Shown here: positions 9,043 to 16,778 of the stretch, piece after piece | How positions within the stretch are numbered: the stretch's first letter is position 1 | Layout of the letters: each line of letters begins with the position of its first letter | Assembly (NCBI GenBank): GCA_017477355.1 | Contig: JAFUWA010000042.1 | Location: forward strand, 1-44,116 | From: Clostridia bacterium | GTDB lineage: Bacteria > Bacillota > Clostridia > TANB77 > CAG-508 | Length of the DNA stretch: 44,116 nt | Direction of reading: 5' to 3' | The notes under the pieces: generated by a model | What the model saw: only the letters and a program-made list of their open reading frames with translations | The model's database searches: none | What the model was told of the DNA's origin: nothing | Made by a program: the position numbers and the translations under genes

Positions 9043-9419
9043 TTTTTCTTGTTATTTTTAGATGATGATAATTCGGCTAATGCACTTTCTAATTTGCTTT
9101 GTTTCTTTGGCTTTTCAGTTGAAATATTTTCTAGGCCTCTAACTGTCAATCCAAGCTGATTCGCATAATTTAAAATGTCTTTTCTCAAAACTTCTAGCGT
9201 CGCAACAATAGGAGCTTTCTTGCTTCCGCCAACTCCAGTTATTATTTCATAATTCATTCCATCTCTGATAAACTGACCATTCAATCTCTCATATTGTTCT
9301 AATAAACCGGAATAGATTTCAATTATTTGCATAAATTCTGGCTTATAAATTCCTAGACTTTTCATTTCTGCAATTATCTGATTTTTAAAACTTTCAGCTC
9401 GAATTTTTTTTCTTGCCAA
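9039..9419 (-). CDS. Phage terminase small subunit (P27 family)
   Basis: A 126-residue protein with a charged N-terminus and helical middle ('IIEIYSGLLEQYERLNGQFIRDG'). The 'YEIITGVGGSKKAPIVATLEVLRKDILNYANQLGLT' region is typical of P27-family small terminases, which recognise the packaging site. It ends in TGA overlapping the large subunit start. The TGA stop matters because the chromosomal genes in this window end only in TAA or TAG. Confidence 0.88.
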   Translation of the reverse strand: MARKKIRAESFKNQIIAEMKSLGIYKPEFMQIIEIYSGLLEQYERLNGQFIRDGMNYEIITGVGGSKKAPIVATLEVLRKDILNYANQLGLTVRGLENISTEKPKKQSKLESALAELSSSKNNKKK

Positions 9420-9540
9420 ATTACCCCACCACCTTTCCCAAAAAATTTATTAAAATTTGCCGTGTGTGGAAAAAGTTATCCTGCGCCGTTCCTTTGAATT
9501 TGTTTTTAAAAATTAAAAGAGGGCGGGGTATTATTCCACA
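9420..9540. other. Candidate packaging (cos) region
   Basis: Between the small terminase and the HNH gene lies the most GC-rich short stretch of the prophage. It carries an imperfect inverted repeat: TTACCCCACC near 9420-9430 faces GGCGGGGTAT near 9522-9532. A location beside terminase and HNH genes is usual for cos sites. No ends can be read from sequence alone, so this is a suggestion only. Confidence 0.3.
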
Positions 9541-10225
9541 CTCTCTTTCTCTCTTCATCTATTTTATTACATATAAATTCAAAATCTTTTGTTAACCTTT
9601 TATCTTTTATTAATCTTTTCTTGCATTCTATTCTATCTACATTCATCTGAATACATCTCGCATTATTTTCTTTTAGTATCTCTACTTCTATATCATTTGG
9701 CATACATCTTATAAACCATACATCAAATTTATATTCTTTCGCTTTGTATATTGTTGCTCTCATTAAATCATTTATATACTCTACTATATTTTTTTCTTTA
9801 TGCTCTTCATACATATTATTGTTTGTTAATGCTTTGTATAATATATCTAAATCTAACATAACATCGTTGTACTTTTTATGTTCTAATACATACGTTGTTT
9901 TTCCAGATCCTGGATAACCACTCACTAACGTAATCAATATCTTCTTCCTCCGTTTCTCTGGATGTTCTTTATTGTGACAACTATTACATAAGCTAATTAA
10001 GTTTGAATCTTCTAATCCTAACTCTGGGAAATCCTCTAAATGTTTTATATGATGTACTGTGTCCGCATCTGTTCTTTTTCCATACCATTTGCAATGTTGA
10101 CACATGTTACCATCTCGCTTTAATATACAAGCTCTTTTATGTTTCCAAATAATACTATTATAGAATTTCTTTTTATCTATGTATTTTACTCCATCTATAA
10201 CATAGATGAAATTAGACATTAGCAT
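9506..10225 (-). CDS. HNH endonuclease fused to a P-loop kinase-like domain
   Basis: A 239-residue two-domain protein. Residues ~25-90 are an HNH nuclease: the zinc cysteines are Cys42/Cys45 and Cys80/Cys83, with 'VHHI' around His58-His59 and 'CHNKEH' at the end. From residue ~95 an AAA_33/polynucleotide-kinase-like NTPase follows, with Walker A 'GYPGSGKT' at 103-110 and 'VMLDLDILYKAL'. HNH proteins next to terminase often assist cos cleavage. The kinase-like half could phosphorylate or sense a nucleic acid end, but that is inference. Codon 92 is CGG followed by A and is read in frame here, which bears on the recoding question. Confidence 0.85.
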   Translation of the reverse strand: MLMSNFIYVIDGVKYIDKKKFYNSIIWKHKRACILKRDGNMCQHCKWYGKRTDADTVHHIKHLEDFPELGLEDSNLISLCNSCHNKEHPEKRRKKILITLVSGYPGSGKTTYVLEHKKYNDVMLDLDILYKALTNNNMYEEHKEKNIVEYINDLMRATIYKAKEYKFDVWFIRCMPNDIEVEILKENNARCIQMNVDRIECKKRLIKDKRLTKDFEFICNKIDEERKRVWNNTPPSFNF

Positions 10226-10413
10226 TAATTAGATGCCTCTTCTCCGTTCTTTTCTTGCTTAACGTATTCTGCTTTTCCTTCTTTTACTAAATTCTTAGCA
10301 GTATTCTCATTCAAATCTACTCTTTGATTTTTTCTGTATTTTTTTACTGCTCCATCCTCGATTATTTTTACATCTTCTTTTAAAATGATTTTTTTAACAT
10401 TTTTATTTTCCAT
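10225..10413 (-). CDS. Small phage protein of unknown function
   Basis: A 62-residue protein with 'IIEDGAVKKYRKNQRVDLNENTAKNLVKEGKAEYV'. It resembles short SH3/KOW-like phage proteins with the pattern 'G..Y..G..v.v.e..A..Lv..G.Ae', often found near packaging genes. No function is assigned. The ATG follows AAAGGATG. Its stop overlaps the start of the HNH gene as TAATG. Confidence 0.65.
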   Translation of the reverse strand: MENKNVKKIILKEDVKIIEDGAVKKYRKNQRVDLNENTAKNLVKEGKAEYVKQEKNGEEASN

Positions 10414-10442
10414 GATTCATCCTTTCTCTTCATTCACTCTTT

Positions 10443-10484
10443 AAAATAAAAATAGCAGCAATTCGATGTGAATTACTGCTATCC
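10443..10484 (-). terminator. Rho-independent terminator after the regulator gene
   Basis: A hairpin with 12-base arms (10453-10464 and 10470-10481, one mismatch, loop GATGT) is followed on the minus strand by TTTTTATTTT. It lies about 100 bp past the stop of the ArpU-like gene and separates the early operon from the packaging/structural operon. The rest of 10414-10587 has no clear gene. Confidence 0.8.
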
Positions 10485-10587
10485 AAAACATTAAGGAGAT
10501 ATTATGAAAGCTACTTCTTTATCTCTGTGCTCATTATAATTAAAACACAATTCAAAACTCTTATTCAATAGTTTTAACTCTGTTCTT

Positions 10588-11028
10588 TTATAAATTTGCA
10601 TATATTAACAATGCTTGTCCATGTTTTGTGTAAATATCCTGTTCTGAATATCCTACCTTTTGAGCTACATCTCTCCAGGAATAACATCTTGAATATCTTA
10701 AAAATAATACATCTCTATATGGATATGACATCTTATCTATCTTATCATCAATTAAAAATTTATTAACTAGCAACTCTTCTAGTCTCTTTGATGTTTCTTC
10801 ATAAATTGCTTCAGCTCTTTCCATATAGCTTGAAAATTTATCACTTGAAAATCCGCTATTCGTAGTTTTTGTCTTTGACCATTTTGCTGTTGTACTTGTA
10901 ACCATATTTTCAAGTTCTTCCAAATCATTCTTTTTTTCTTGAAGATACATTCTATTGTCTCTATATTTTTTCAACTCGTCTTTAGCTATCCCAATTTTCA
11001 ATTTATCCTCTTCACTAAGTTTGCTCAT
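10588..11028 (-). CDS. ArpU/RinA-like late transcription regulator (DUF1492-type)
   Basis: A 146-residue protein with an N-terminal coiled coil. The C-terminal sigma-region-4-like helix-turn-helix reads 'PYRDVLFLRYSRCYSWRDVAQKVGYS'. This is the arrangement of ArpU/RinA-type activators that switch on phage late genes. It is the last gene of the early operon and lies just before the packaging genes, the normal place. A terminator follows it, so late transcription probably starts downstream, in or near 10414-10587. Confidence 0.82.
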   Translation of the reverse strand: MSKLSEEDKLKIGIAKDELKKYRDNRMYLQEKKNDLEELENMVTSTTAKWSKTKTTNSGFSSDKFSSYMERAEAIYEETSKRLEELLVNKFLIDDKIDKMSYPYRDVLFLRYSRCYSWRDVAQKVGYSEQDIYTKHGQALLIYANL

Positions 11029-11048
11029 ATAAAAACCACCTTCTTTTG

Positions 11049-11222
11049 TTATATTCTAATTCTTCCTTCTTTTAAATCGCTCCAATAAAAGTGCATTGCT
11101 TTGTTAGGCCTTCTAACACTATCCATTTTGATTATTAATCTACATATATTTCGTGCAATTTTTCTATTGTAAAATTTTTCTATTTTCTTATTTTTTTTAT
11201 TCTTTTTTTCTCTCTTGGCCAT
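11049..11222 (-). CDS. Small basic phage protein, 57 residues
   Basis: ATG at 11222 with GGAGGA at 11231-11236, stop TAA at 11049. The product is strongly basic ('MAKREKKNKKNKKIEKFYNR') and ends 'HFYWSDLKEGRIRI'. No family recognised. Good ribosome site and tight packing against neighbours support it as a real gene. Confidence 0.6.
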   Translation of the reverse strand: MAKREKKNKKNKKIEKFYNRKIARNICRLIIKMDSVRRPNKAMHFYWSDLKEGRIRI

Positions 11223-11250
11223 AGTTTTATTCCTCCTATTTTTAATCTCT

Positions 11251-11403
11251 TCAATCTATTTCAATTAATAATAATATCGTGCTTAAAAATATTACATATA
11301 TTGAAAAGGCTTGAATTTTTTTATTATTTTCTAATCTTGCTGCTATGTATAAAAACATTAACAGCCAATATATAATACAATAACTAACAATTTCTTTAGT
11401 CAC
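11251..11403 (-). CDS. Small membrane protein, 50 residues, GTG start
   Basis: GTG at 11403 overlaps the end of the previous gene by eight bases; stop is TGA at 11251. The product has two hydrophobic segments ('IVSYCIIYWLLMFLYIAA' and 'AFSIYVIFLSTILLLIEI') around a short basic/polar loop, so it is probably a two-pass membrane peptide. Function unknown. The GTG start and overlap make the call moderate. Confidence 0.5.
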   Translation of the reverse strand: MTKEIVSYCIIYWLLMFLYIAARLENNKKIQAFSIYVIFLSTILLLIEID

Positions 11404-11641
11404 TCTCTTCAACCACCTCTTCCTGTTGAAATCCTCTTTTAACTAAAAATCTCTGTAAGTCTTCTAGTTCTCTATAATCTTTTAATTCATAGCAGCCAAA
11501 GCCATAGCAAGATATTGTAAATTTTGTTTCTCTCTTATATATTTCGTCTGTTAAGAAACTTTTATTTTCTATATTTATTCTTATCCATCTTTGTTTTTTA
11601 TCAGAATTTATGTATTCATATGCATAAAATATTATTTTCAT
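11396..11641 (-). CDS. Hypothetical phage protein, 81 residues
   Basis: No family recognised. It is a mixed alpha/beta sequence beginning 'MKIIFYAYEYINSDKKQRWI', with 'SCYGFGCYELKDYRELEDLQRFL' in the middle and an acidic tail. It overlaps the upstream gene by four bases as part of the early operon. Confidence 0.6.
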   Translation of the reverse strand: MKIIFYAYEYINSDKKQRWIRINIENKSFLTDEIYKRETKFTISCYGFGCYELKDYRELEDLQRFLVKRGFQQEEVVEESD

Positions 11642-12060
11642 TTTTTCGCCTCCATTGATTTTACAAAACTGACCGGTTTTTTATCACTCGTTCCACATTT
11701 TAAGAGTTGAGACTGCTTAAATACAATTATTGATAATGTAACATCGCAATATCTGTAGTATCCTTGTATATTGAAAAAGAATTTTGCTATTTTTTCTGCA
11801 TCTCTCTTTTGTACCTGTTGTCCCATCAATAATTTTATAAATCTTTTTCTTGTAATATGTTGGATTCCAATTTTTATCATATGTTTTCTTTCTAGCTTTG
11901 TATAAATTGGTATTTCAACTACTTTGTCCATAATACTAATGTTTTCTTGTTCAATATTTATTTTTATATCAAATTTCGGGATTTCAGAAATTCCAACACT
12001 CTCAAAACTTCCGTTATTAATTTCAGCAAATAAAATGCTATCTTCAATGTCATCTCCCAT
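11638..12060 (-). CDS. Hypothetical phage protein, 140 residues
   Basis: No family recognised. I place the start at the ATG at 12060, which is preceded by GGTG and lies just after the upstream stop. An ATG five codons earlier (12075) would overlap that gene by 11 bp. The middle is basic ('ITRKRFIKLLMGQQVQKRDAEKIAKFFFN'). The mixed basic/hydrophobic composition gives no clear role. Confidence 0.6.
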   Translation of the reverse strand: MGDDIEDSILFAEINNGSFESVGISEIPKFDIKINIEQENISIMDKVVEIPIYTKLERKHMIKIGIQHITRKRFIKLLMGQQVQKRDAEKIAKFFFNIQGYYRYCDVTLSIIVFKQSQLLKCGTSDKKPVSFVKSMEAKK

Positions 12061-12064
12061 TTTT

Positions 12065-12817
12065 TCACCACACATTTACAACTATTGCTTTATAGTGTTT
12101 TACATTTTCATTGACATACTTTTCTATTGCTTGTTCATATTCTTTGTCGGATAAGTCTTTGTATTTATCATCATCTGCAAACCTATCTGAATACACTTCT
12201 ACAACATAATCAAAATCATCGGAATATTCTCCCTCTCCGTATGGTCCATCAAAAATATATATTTCAGAGATATAACTTGTGAATGTATCGAATACTGTAC
12301 TTCCATAATCATTATCAATTTCTCCATTATTCACAAAAAATACAAATGGTAAATCTGGATTTTTCGCTATCAAATTCAACAATTCTTTTTTCTTATTATC
12401 ATTAAGCATGATCTCTTTAAAATGACTATATATAGCTTTATCTTCGTTTCCAGGCATTTTTGCTGTTATTTCTTTAAGTATCATTAATATATCATTATAA
12501 CTACAATTTTTATAACCACCATATTTGATTAATAATGCAATTGCTGCTGCTAATAATTTGTCTTTCTCATCTATTATTTCTTCTAAATTATCATTTTCTA
12601 TTTGAAGCTTTGATATATAATTTCTAATTTTTACCAAATTACAATATCGCATTTTAGAAATATCTTCATCTGTCCCAATTCCAACAAATTCATCCTCTTC
12701 ATGAGTTTTCATCGTTATTTTACCTATTTTAATTTGATGTTCAAAATATTCCAGCATTTCTTTTTCTTCTTTATTTAGTAATTCAGTTTTTTTGGCTTTC
12801 TTCCCTACATTTTCCAT
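12065..12817 (-). CDS. Hypothetical phage protein with coiled coil, 250 residues
   Basis: Not assigned to a known family. Residues ~60-95 form a coiled coil ('RNYISKLQIENDNLEEIIDEKDKL'). The C-terminal half is acidic and aromatic-rich ('FVFFVNNGEIDNDYGSTVF', 'YVVEVYSDRFADDDKYKDL') and ends 'HYKAIVVNVW'. The stop is TGA. The gene belongs to the leftward early operon. Confidence 0.6.
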   Translation of the reverse strand: MENVGKKAKKTELLNKEEKEMLEYFEHQIKIGKITMKTHEEDEFVGIGTDEDISKMRYCNLVKIRNYISKLQIENDNLEEIIDEKDKLLAAAIALLIKYGGYKNCSYNDILMILKEITAKMPGNEDKAIYSHFKEIMLNDNKKKELLNLIAKNPDLPFVFFVNNGEIDNDYGSTVFDTFTSYISEIYIFDGPYGEGEYSDDFDYVVEVYSDRFADDDKYKDLSDKEYEQAIEKYVNENVKHYKAIVVNVW

Positions 12818-13012
12818 TTAATCAATCACTTTCTTTCTCTTTAAAATTTTAAAAATCAATACAGCTAACGGATGTAAAATTATCGTTAGAATATCTACAA
12901 CTATTGCTATAGGTGTTAATATTAACCCTGCCTCAATATCTTCTATATCTGTATATCTATTTATTCTTGTTTCCCATACATAAATTAAACTTTTAAACAT
13001 TTTTCTCACCAA
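12818..13012 (-). CDS. Small membrane protein, 64 residues
   Basis: A short protein with a basic N-terminus and a long hydrophobic region ('GLILTPIAIVVDILTIILHP', then 'LAVLIFKIL'), ending in a basic tail. It probably spans the membrane once or twice. It overlaps the upstream gene by 20 bp and abuts the next one. Function unknown. Confidence 0.6.
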   Translation of the reverse strand: MVRKMFKSLIYVWETRINRYTDIEDIEAGLILTPIAIVVDILTIILHPLAVLIFKILKRKKVID

Positions 13013-13247
13013 CCTTTTCTACCAGATTTGCTTGTATTAGATCATATAAAGTATCGTCTAATTTTCCGTCTAATCGAGTAATTTTTATTATTCTTGAATT
13101 TTCACGAATTACATAAAAATTTTTATCATCTGAATCATTTTTTAAATAAACTTTTTTTGTATACCCACCATAGATTCTATTATAGCTAAATCCAAATTTT
13201 TCCAATTCTTTTAAATCTACATCATCTTTTATCTTTAACAAATGCAT
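12993..13247 (-). CDS. Hypothetical phage protein, 84 residues
   Basis: No family recognised. Sequence features are 'DLKELEKFGFSYNRIYGGYTKKVY', suggesting a small alpha/beta fold, and a helical C-terminus ('TLYDLIQANLVEKVGEK'). Part of the early operon. Confidence 0.6.
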   Translation of the reverse strand: MHLLKIKDDVDLKELEKFGFSYNRIYGGYTKKVYLKNDSDDKNFYVIRENSRIIKITRLDGKLDDTLYDLIQANLVEKVGEKNV

Positions 13248-13250
13248 GTC

Positions 13251-13787
13251 CTATTTAATCCCTTCTATAAGATTTATAAGTGTACTTTTACTAATGTTGC
13301 CTTTTGTGTTTGAAATTTTATCTATTAATTTTTGCTTATATTCCTTTACAGCATTATTTGCGATTATAGTGTCTTGAATATCTCTTTCGTTCTCTCTTCT
13401 ACACAATTCATTTTCTCTAATTTTATAATTATTAATTATTTCTGTTTTGTTATCAATTTGCTTTACTAAATCATCTTTTTTAGCTTGTAATTTTGATATT
13501 TCTTGTTTATTTTCTTTGTCTCTATTTCTAAATTCATTCAATGTAACTAAAGTTGCCTCATATAATTCCTTGTTTTTTTGGGCCTCTTCTAATTTGTTTT
13601 CCAATTCTTGATTTTTGGCCTTTATTTCTCTAATTTCTGCATAGCCTTGTATTAAATATTGTTTCAAATCTGGTACAGCTATTTTTCTAATATCAGGTAG
13701 CTCTTTATTATCATCTACTACAATGATTTCTGATTTTAATTCCTTTTCTTTTCTTTCCCTTGAAAATAATTTTGATACCAATCCCAT
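13251..13787 (-). CDS. Coiled-coil phage protein, 178 residues
   Basis: Start placed at ATG 13787, preceded by AAGGAG at a spacing of 10. An in-frame TTG one codon earlier is not needed. Residues ~45-140 form a long coiled coil ('EIREIKAKNQELENKLEEAQKNK'). The N-terminal 77 bp overlap the zinc-ribbon gene in another frame. Function unknown. Confidence 0.65.
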   Translation of the reverse strand: MGLVSKLFSRERKEKELKSEIIVVDDNKELPDIRKIAVPDLKQYLIQGYAEIREIKAKNQELENKLEEAQKNKELYEATLVTLNEFRNRDKENKQEISKLQAKKDDLVKQIDNKTEIINNYKIRENELCRRENERDIQDTIIANNAVKEYKQKLIDKISNTKGNISKSTLINLIEGIK

Positions 13788-13920
13788 CAAATATCAACTC
13801 CTTCCTATATCCGCATCTTTTACATATCCATAATATTTTGTCTGGATATTGATAACATGTATTTTGATGCTTGCAGAATTTTTGTTTAATTTTTTCTAAA
13901 AATCTTACAATTTTCTTCAT
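13711..13920 (-). CDS. Small zinc-ribbon-like phage protein, 69 residues
   Basis: Start at ATG 13920 with AGAGG five bases upstream, which is better than the in-frame ATG at 13944. The motif 'FCKHQNTCYQ' followed by 'WICKRCGYRKEL' gives Cys/His then CxxC, as in small phage zinc-ribbon proteins of the DUF1660 kind. The last ~25 residues overlap the coiled-coil gene and are basic. Metal binding is inferred from the motif. Confidence 0.65.
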   Translation of the reverse strand: MKKIVRFLEKIKQKFCKHQNTCYQYPDKILWICKRCGYRKELIFDGIGIKIIFKGKKRKGIKIRNHCSR

Positions 13921-13921
13921 A

Positions 13922-14092
13922 TTAACCTCTTTTGAATCTATCAATTATTTTATTGAATTCATAATCATCAAAATACCTATCGATTAGTTCGGTATCTCCA
14001 TTCTTATATGTAATTATTATTTTATTATAAGCATTTCTTTCGATTTTCCTTATATCTGATATATTGTAAAATGTTCCTTGTATTTCTAACAT
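13922..14092 (-). CDS. Hypothetical phage protein, 56 residues
   Basis: ATG at 14092 with AAAGGAGAG upstream; stop TAA at 13922-13924, two bases before the next start. The product starts 'MLEIQGTFYNISDIRKIERN' and ends 'YEFNKIIDRFKRG', a compact beta-alpha pattern. No family recognised. The strong ribosome site and exact packing support the call. Confidence 0.65.
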   Translation of the reverse strand: MLEIQGTFYNISDIRKIERNAYNKIIITYKNGDTELIDRYFDDYEFNKIIDRFKRG

Positions 14093-14108
14093 AATCTATT
14101 CTCTCCTT

Positions 14109-14663
14109 TTAATATGAATATCTATTTTTTCTCATTGGAAGTACATATTTAATTTCATTTTCATTTGTACAATCTTGAATAATTATTCCGTCTGTATCAC
14201 TTCTACCAAATTTTAATTCAATCATATTATTCATATTTTTTAGTGCATCTTTTAAATAGTTTGGATTTACACAAATTGAAAATTTGTTTTCTCTTTTTAA
14301 AAAACTATCTATTTCAAGTTTTTCAAATCTTTCTGGATTATGACTTCTATATGTCATTTTCACATTTCCAAAATCAAAGCTAACAAAATCTAACCTTGTC
14401 TCAATTATCGTTATAGCTGCAACATCTTTTGGAATCTTAATTACTGGAATAACTACATTAAACTTTGTACATTTTTCAACTTTACATTTATTCATAAAAA
14501 GTCTATGTCCATCGCATGTTATCATTGTTATTTCTGATTTTCCATCAGCTTTTAGCCAAATTCCGTTAAATTCTCCTAGATACAATCCTGTATTATCAGT
14601 TGCGTGTTTAACACTCTTTATCATTTCATCTATTTTTTCAGTTTTTATCACAATTTTTCCCAT
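14109..14663 (-). CDS. Compact sliding-clamp-like protein (DNA polymerase III beta domains)
   Basis: A 184-residue protein with hallmarks of DnaN domains 2 and 3. 'TMITCDGHRLFM' (DGHR at 51-54) matches the 'ATDGHRLA' motif, and 'VVIPVIKIPKDV' the following 'iiP...l.el'. The domain 3 part has 'FSICVNPNYLKDALKNM' and the terminal 'YVLPMR'. Bacterial clamps are ~370 residues with three domains; here the first domain is missing and the third is short. I chose the ATG at 14663, one base after the upstream stop and behind AAGGAG, over the ATG at 14693. It may load the host polymerase on phage DNA. Confidence 0.75.
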   Translation of the reverse strand: MGKIVIKTEKIDEMIKSVKHATDNTGLYLGEFNGIWLKADGKSEITMITCDGHRLFMNKCKVEKCTKFNVVIPVIKIPKDVAAITIIETRLDFVSFDFGNVKMTYRSHNPERFEKLEIDSFLKRENKFSICVNPNYLKDALKNMNNMIELKFGRSDTDGIIIQDCTNENEIKYVLPMRKNRYSY

Positions 14664-14664
14664 A

Positions 14665-14979
14665 TCAAAATTGTCTCCTTCCATGTTTTTCATTTTGTTT
14701 CAAGAATGTATTCATTTGATGCATAAAATGTTGCTCTCTCAACCTTTTCTCTTTTTCAATCATCTCTGGAGTTTTATTCAAGAAATTCATTGCACGTTTT
14801 ATTGCAGTTTCTGTTAAATCAACACCTTTTTCTTTAAGATATTTTATTGCTTTTTCTTGAGCTTTTTGCTGTAATTTATCTTTGTGTTCCTGCCTATATT
14901 TTCGTACATATTCTTTTAATTCTTCTTTATGTTCTATTCTATATTTATGCATATATTCTGCTCGTTCTTCTTTTGTCAT
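14665..14979 (-). CDS. Charged helical phage protein, 104 residues
   Basis: Family not recognised. The N-terminal half contains two copies of a Y-x-x-K-Y-R-x-E-H-K unit ('YMHKYRIEHKEEL' and 'YVRKYRQEHKDKL') in a strongly charged helix. A short 'GVDLTETAIKRAMNFLNKTPEMI' segment follows. Such repeats occur in small phage DNA-associated proteins, but no role can be stated. It ends in TGA one base before the clamp-like gene, so the two are probably co-translated. Confidence 0.6.
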   Translation of the reverse strand: MTKEERAEYMHKYRIEHKEELKEYVRKYRQEHKDKLQQKAQEKAIKYLKEKGVDLTETAIKRAMNFLNKTPEMIEKEKRLREQHFMHQMNTFLKQNEKHGRRQF

Positions 14980-14987
14980 AATGTCTC

Positions 14988-15170
14988 CTAATCTATTCTT
15001 GGAATATGTTCTCCAAAATTATCGTAAATTTCTTGAGTAGTCATATTACTACTTAATTCATTAAATCTGCTAATATAAAATTTGCAATCTGTCTTACCTT
15101 TGAAGCCTCTTGTATTCATTAATTCACAGCCAATACAAGTTTGGCACTTTTTTCCATTGAATTTTTCCAT
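14988..15170 (-). CDS. Small cysteine-rich phage protein, 60 residues
   Basis: The N-terminus 'KKCQTCIGCEL' has CxxCxxC spacing and another Cys follows in 'KTDCKFYISRF', suggesting one zinc site. No family assigned. It sits three bases from its neighbour in the early operon. Confidence 0.6.
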   Translation of the reverse strand: MEKFNGKKCQTCIGCELMNTRGFKGKTDCKFYISRFNELSSNMTTQEIYDNFGEHIPRID

Positions 15171-15172
15171 AA

Positions 15173-15616
15173 TTACAAAAAATTCCTTCCAGTTATTTTC
15201 ATAAACTCTTCTCTTGTATGATTTATTTCAAATTCTTTTTGACATTCTCTTTGCAAGAAATTTAGAAGTTCATAACATTCTTCTGTATGTCTATGGCAAT
15301 CATCGCAAAGTGGAACACAAAAATCATTTTTAATACTTTGCAATCTGTTAGATCCTTTAAATATTTCATGTATGCTTGTTGCTTTTTTCTTCCTAGACGG
15401 CGGACACAAGTAGCAATCTTTCATGTTTTTAGTTAAAATGCTTTTTCTGCCTCTCTCCAATTTTGCAAGTTTATTACTTTTTTTCTTTAACGGCTTATAT
15501 TCAGCATATTCTCGAAATTTGCAATTTTCACAAGTATTAATTTCATGTTTTAATTTCCTGCAATATTTAAATTTCTCATATTTTCGAGAATGAATAGAAA
15601 AATGTTTACACTTCAT
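15173..15616 (-). CDS. Putative HNH-type/zinc nuclease, 147 residues
   Basis: The N-terminal 50 residues have paired cysteines ('YCRKL...CENCKF'). The main domain starts at 'DCYLCPPSRKKKATSIHEIF' and ends with 'FCVPLCDDCHRHTEECYELL', giving the CxxC, H, CxxCH pattern of HNH/NinG-like phage nucleases. The C-terminus 'FEINHTREEFMKITGRNFL' is like those proteins. It could act in recombination or replication. The ATG overlaps the upstream TGA. Confidence 0.65.
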   Translation of the reverse strand: MKCKHFSIHSRKYEKFKYCRKLKHEINTCENCKFREYAEYKPLKKKSNKLAKLERGRKSILTKNMKDCYLCPPSRKKKATSIHEIFKGSNRLQSIKNDFCVPLCDDCHRHTEECYELLNFLQRECQKEFEINHTREEFMKITGRNFL

Positions 15617-15906
15617 TTTTTGGCCTCTTTTTCTCTATAGATATCTAATTCTTTTAGCAGTTTATTAAGACATTGACTATGTGCTACAACTCTTAATTTG
15701 CCTCTTCCTGTTCTTGAAGCTGGTAAATCAAATTCTCCGCCATTTTGGAACATTCTGTTGTTTTCTGGTCTAATAACTATTGCAGATCTACAATAATCAC
15801 ATATCCAGTATTGATGTGACTTTTCTTTAGTTCCTTCTTTTAGAGCATCGTGCACTTCTATCTTTTTCCTTTTGGCCCATTCTTCAATCTTTTCACCTGT
15901 TACCAT
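15613..15906 (-). CDS. Putative zinc-binding phage protein, 97 residues
   Basis: Contains 'WICDYCRSAIVI' (CxxC) and later 'VAHSQCLNKLLKEL' (HxxC), consistent with one structural zinc ion. Between them is 'FDLPASRTGRGKLRV'. No family name recognised. Stop TGA overlaps the next start by four bases. Confidence 0.6.
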   Translation of the reverse strand: MVTGEKIEEWAKRKKIEVHDALKEGTKEKSHQYWICDYCRSAIVIRPENNRMFQNGGEFDLPASRTGRGKLRVVAHSQCLNKLLKELDIYREKEAKK

Positions 15907-15916
15907 ACTTTACACC

Positions 15917-16708
15917 TCAATTATCATACATTTCCTTAAAAGCTTCCTCATCCCAATCATGTTCAAATTCAAATGACTTTATTGCCTTTTCTTTCCCATT
16001 TCTTCTCCCAGCATTAACAAGAATCTTTTGTTCATTCTTTACTTCTTCGAGTGTTTTGAAACCTTTTTCTTTCCAGCCTCGAAGTATTCCACAAACATAA
16101 TCTAATGTGTTATGGCCTCTAAAAGCTGCTGTATTAAAAGCTGCAATAATTAACGGAACTGGCAAATTAAATTCAAAGAGTGGCTGTAAAACTGCTGCTG
16201 GTGGTCTAGGTTGTCCATCTTTTGTTAAATAATTCAATATTTCTTTTACAGCAACATCATCAGCTATAATCTCCTCACTATGTATATCTTTATCTTTATC
16301 TTTATCTTTATCTGTATCTGTTTCTGTATCTGCCATTTTTGCTATATTGTTTGTGCGTTTGCTATTCTTTGCCATAGCAAATTTAGCATTTGCCATTTTT
16401 GCCATATCTGTTTTAGCACCTGTTAACTCTCTAGTATTATTTAGATTCCATCTACAATCAGCGCCTTTTGTTCCTGCAGCCTTTCGTTTTTTTATTGTCT
16501 CTTCGTATTTTTGATTGTCACGTTCTAACTGGGATCCTATAAAGGAGAATGCCATAGCAATTGTTTTGTTTTCAATAACTGGAATTTTTCCTGTTCTTTC
16601 AAATTCGTAAATGATTCTCAATAATTGTCCTAGCTCATCATCAGATAATAATTTAAAGTGTTCTTCATAGTCTAGGTACATCACGAATCCTTTCTTTTCC
16701 TTCTCCAT
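15917..16708 (-). CDS. Phage replication protein, DUF6291 + DnaD-like domains
   Basis: A 263-residue protein. The N-terminal ~75 residues ('FVMYLDYEEHFKLLSDDELGQ', split helical fold) match the DUF6291 domain of phage replication proteins. A low-complexity linker of Ala/Met/Lys and then Thr-Asp/Lys-Asp repeats spans ~95-145. The C-terminal part has 'LDYVCGILRGWKEKGFKTLEEV', the DnaD-like signature. Such proteins initiate phage replication and recruit helicase. No phage polymerase, helicase or loader gene is visible in the window. Confidence 0.78.
   Translation of the reverse strand: MEKEKKGFVMYLDYEEHFKLLSDDELGQLLRIIYEFERTGKIPVIENKTIAMAFSFIGSQLERDNQKYEETIKKRKAAGTKGADCRWNLNNTRELTGAKTDMAKMANAKFAMAKNSKRTNNIAKMADTETDTDKDKDKDKDIHSEEIIADDVAVKEILNYLTKDGQPRPPAAVLQPLFEFNLPVPLIIAAFNTAAFRGHNTLDYVCGILRGWKEKGFKTLEEVKNEQKILVNAGRRNGKEKAIKSFEFEHDWDEEAFKEMYDN
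16285..16332 (-). repeat. Hexanucleotide tandem repeat in the linker of the replication gene
   Basis: Eight in-frame hexamers: four TATCTT, then TATCTG, TATCTG, TTTCTG, TATCTG (plus strand). They encode the TD/KD linker. A six-base unit keeps the frame, so changes in copy number would only lengthen or shorten the linker. Confidence 0.85.
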
Positions 16709-16778
16709 AAAATCTCCTTGACTTTTTTAATATTTTGTAATATAATAATTAAAACACTTGTTTATACGATTGTTTTCA

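Noticed and set aside
10493..10539. Plus-strand mini-ORF of 11 codons (ATG at 10504) behind a good AAGGAGAT site
   Set aside because: Too short, opposite to all neighbouring phage genes, and no promoter or conserved product; the ribosome-site match may be chance.
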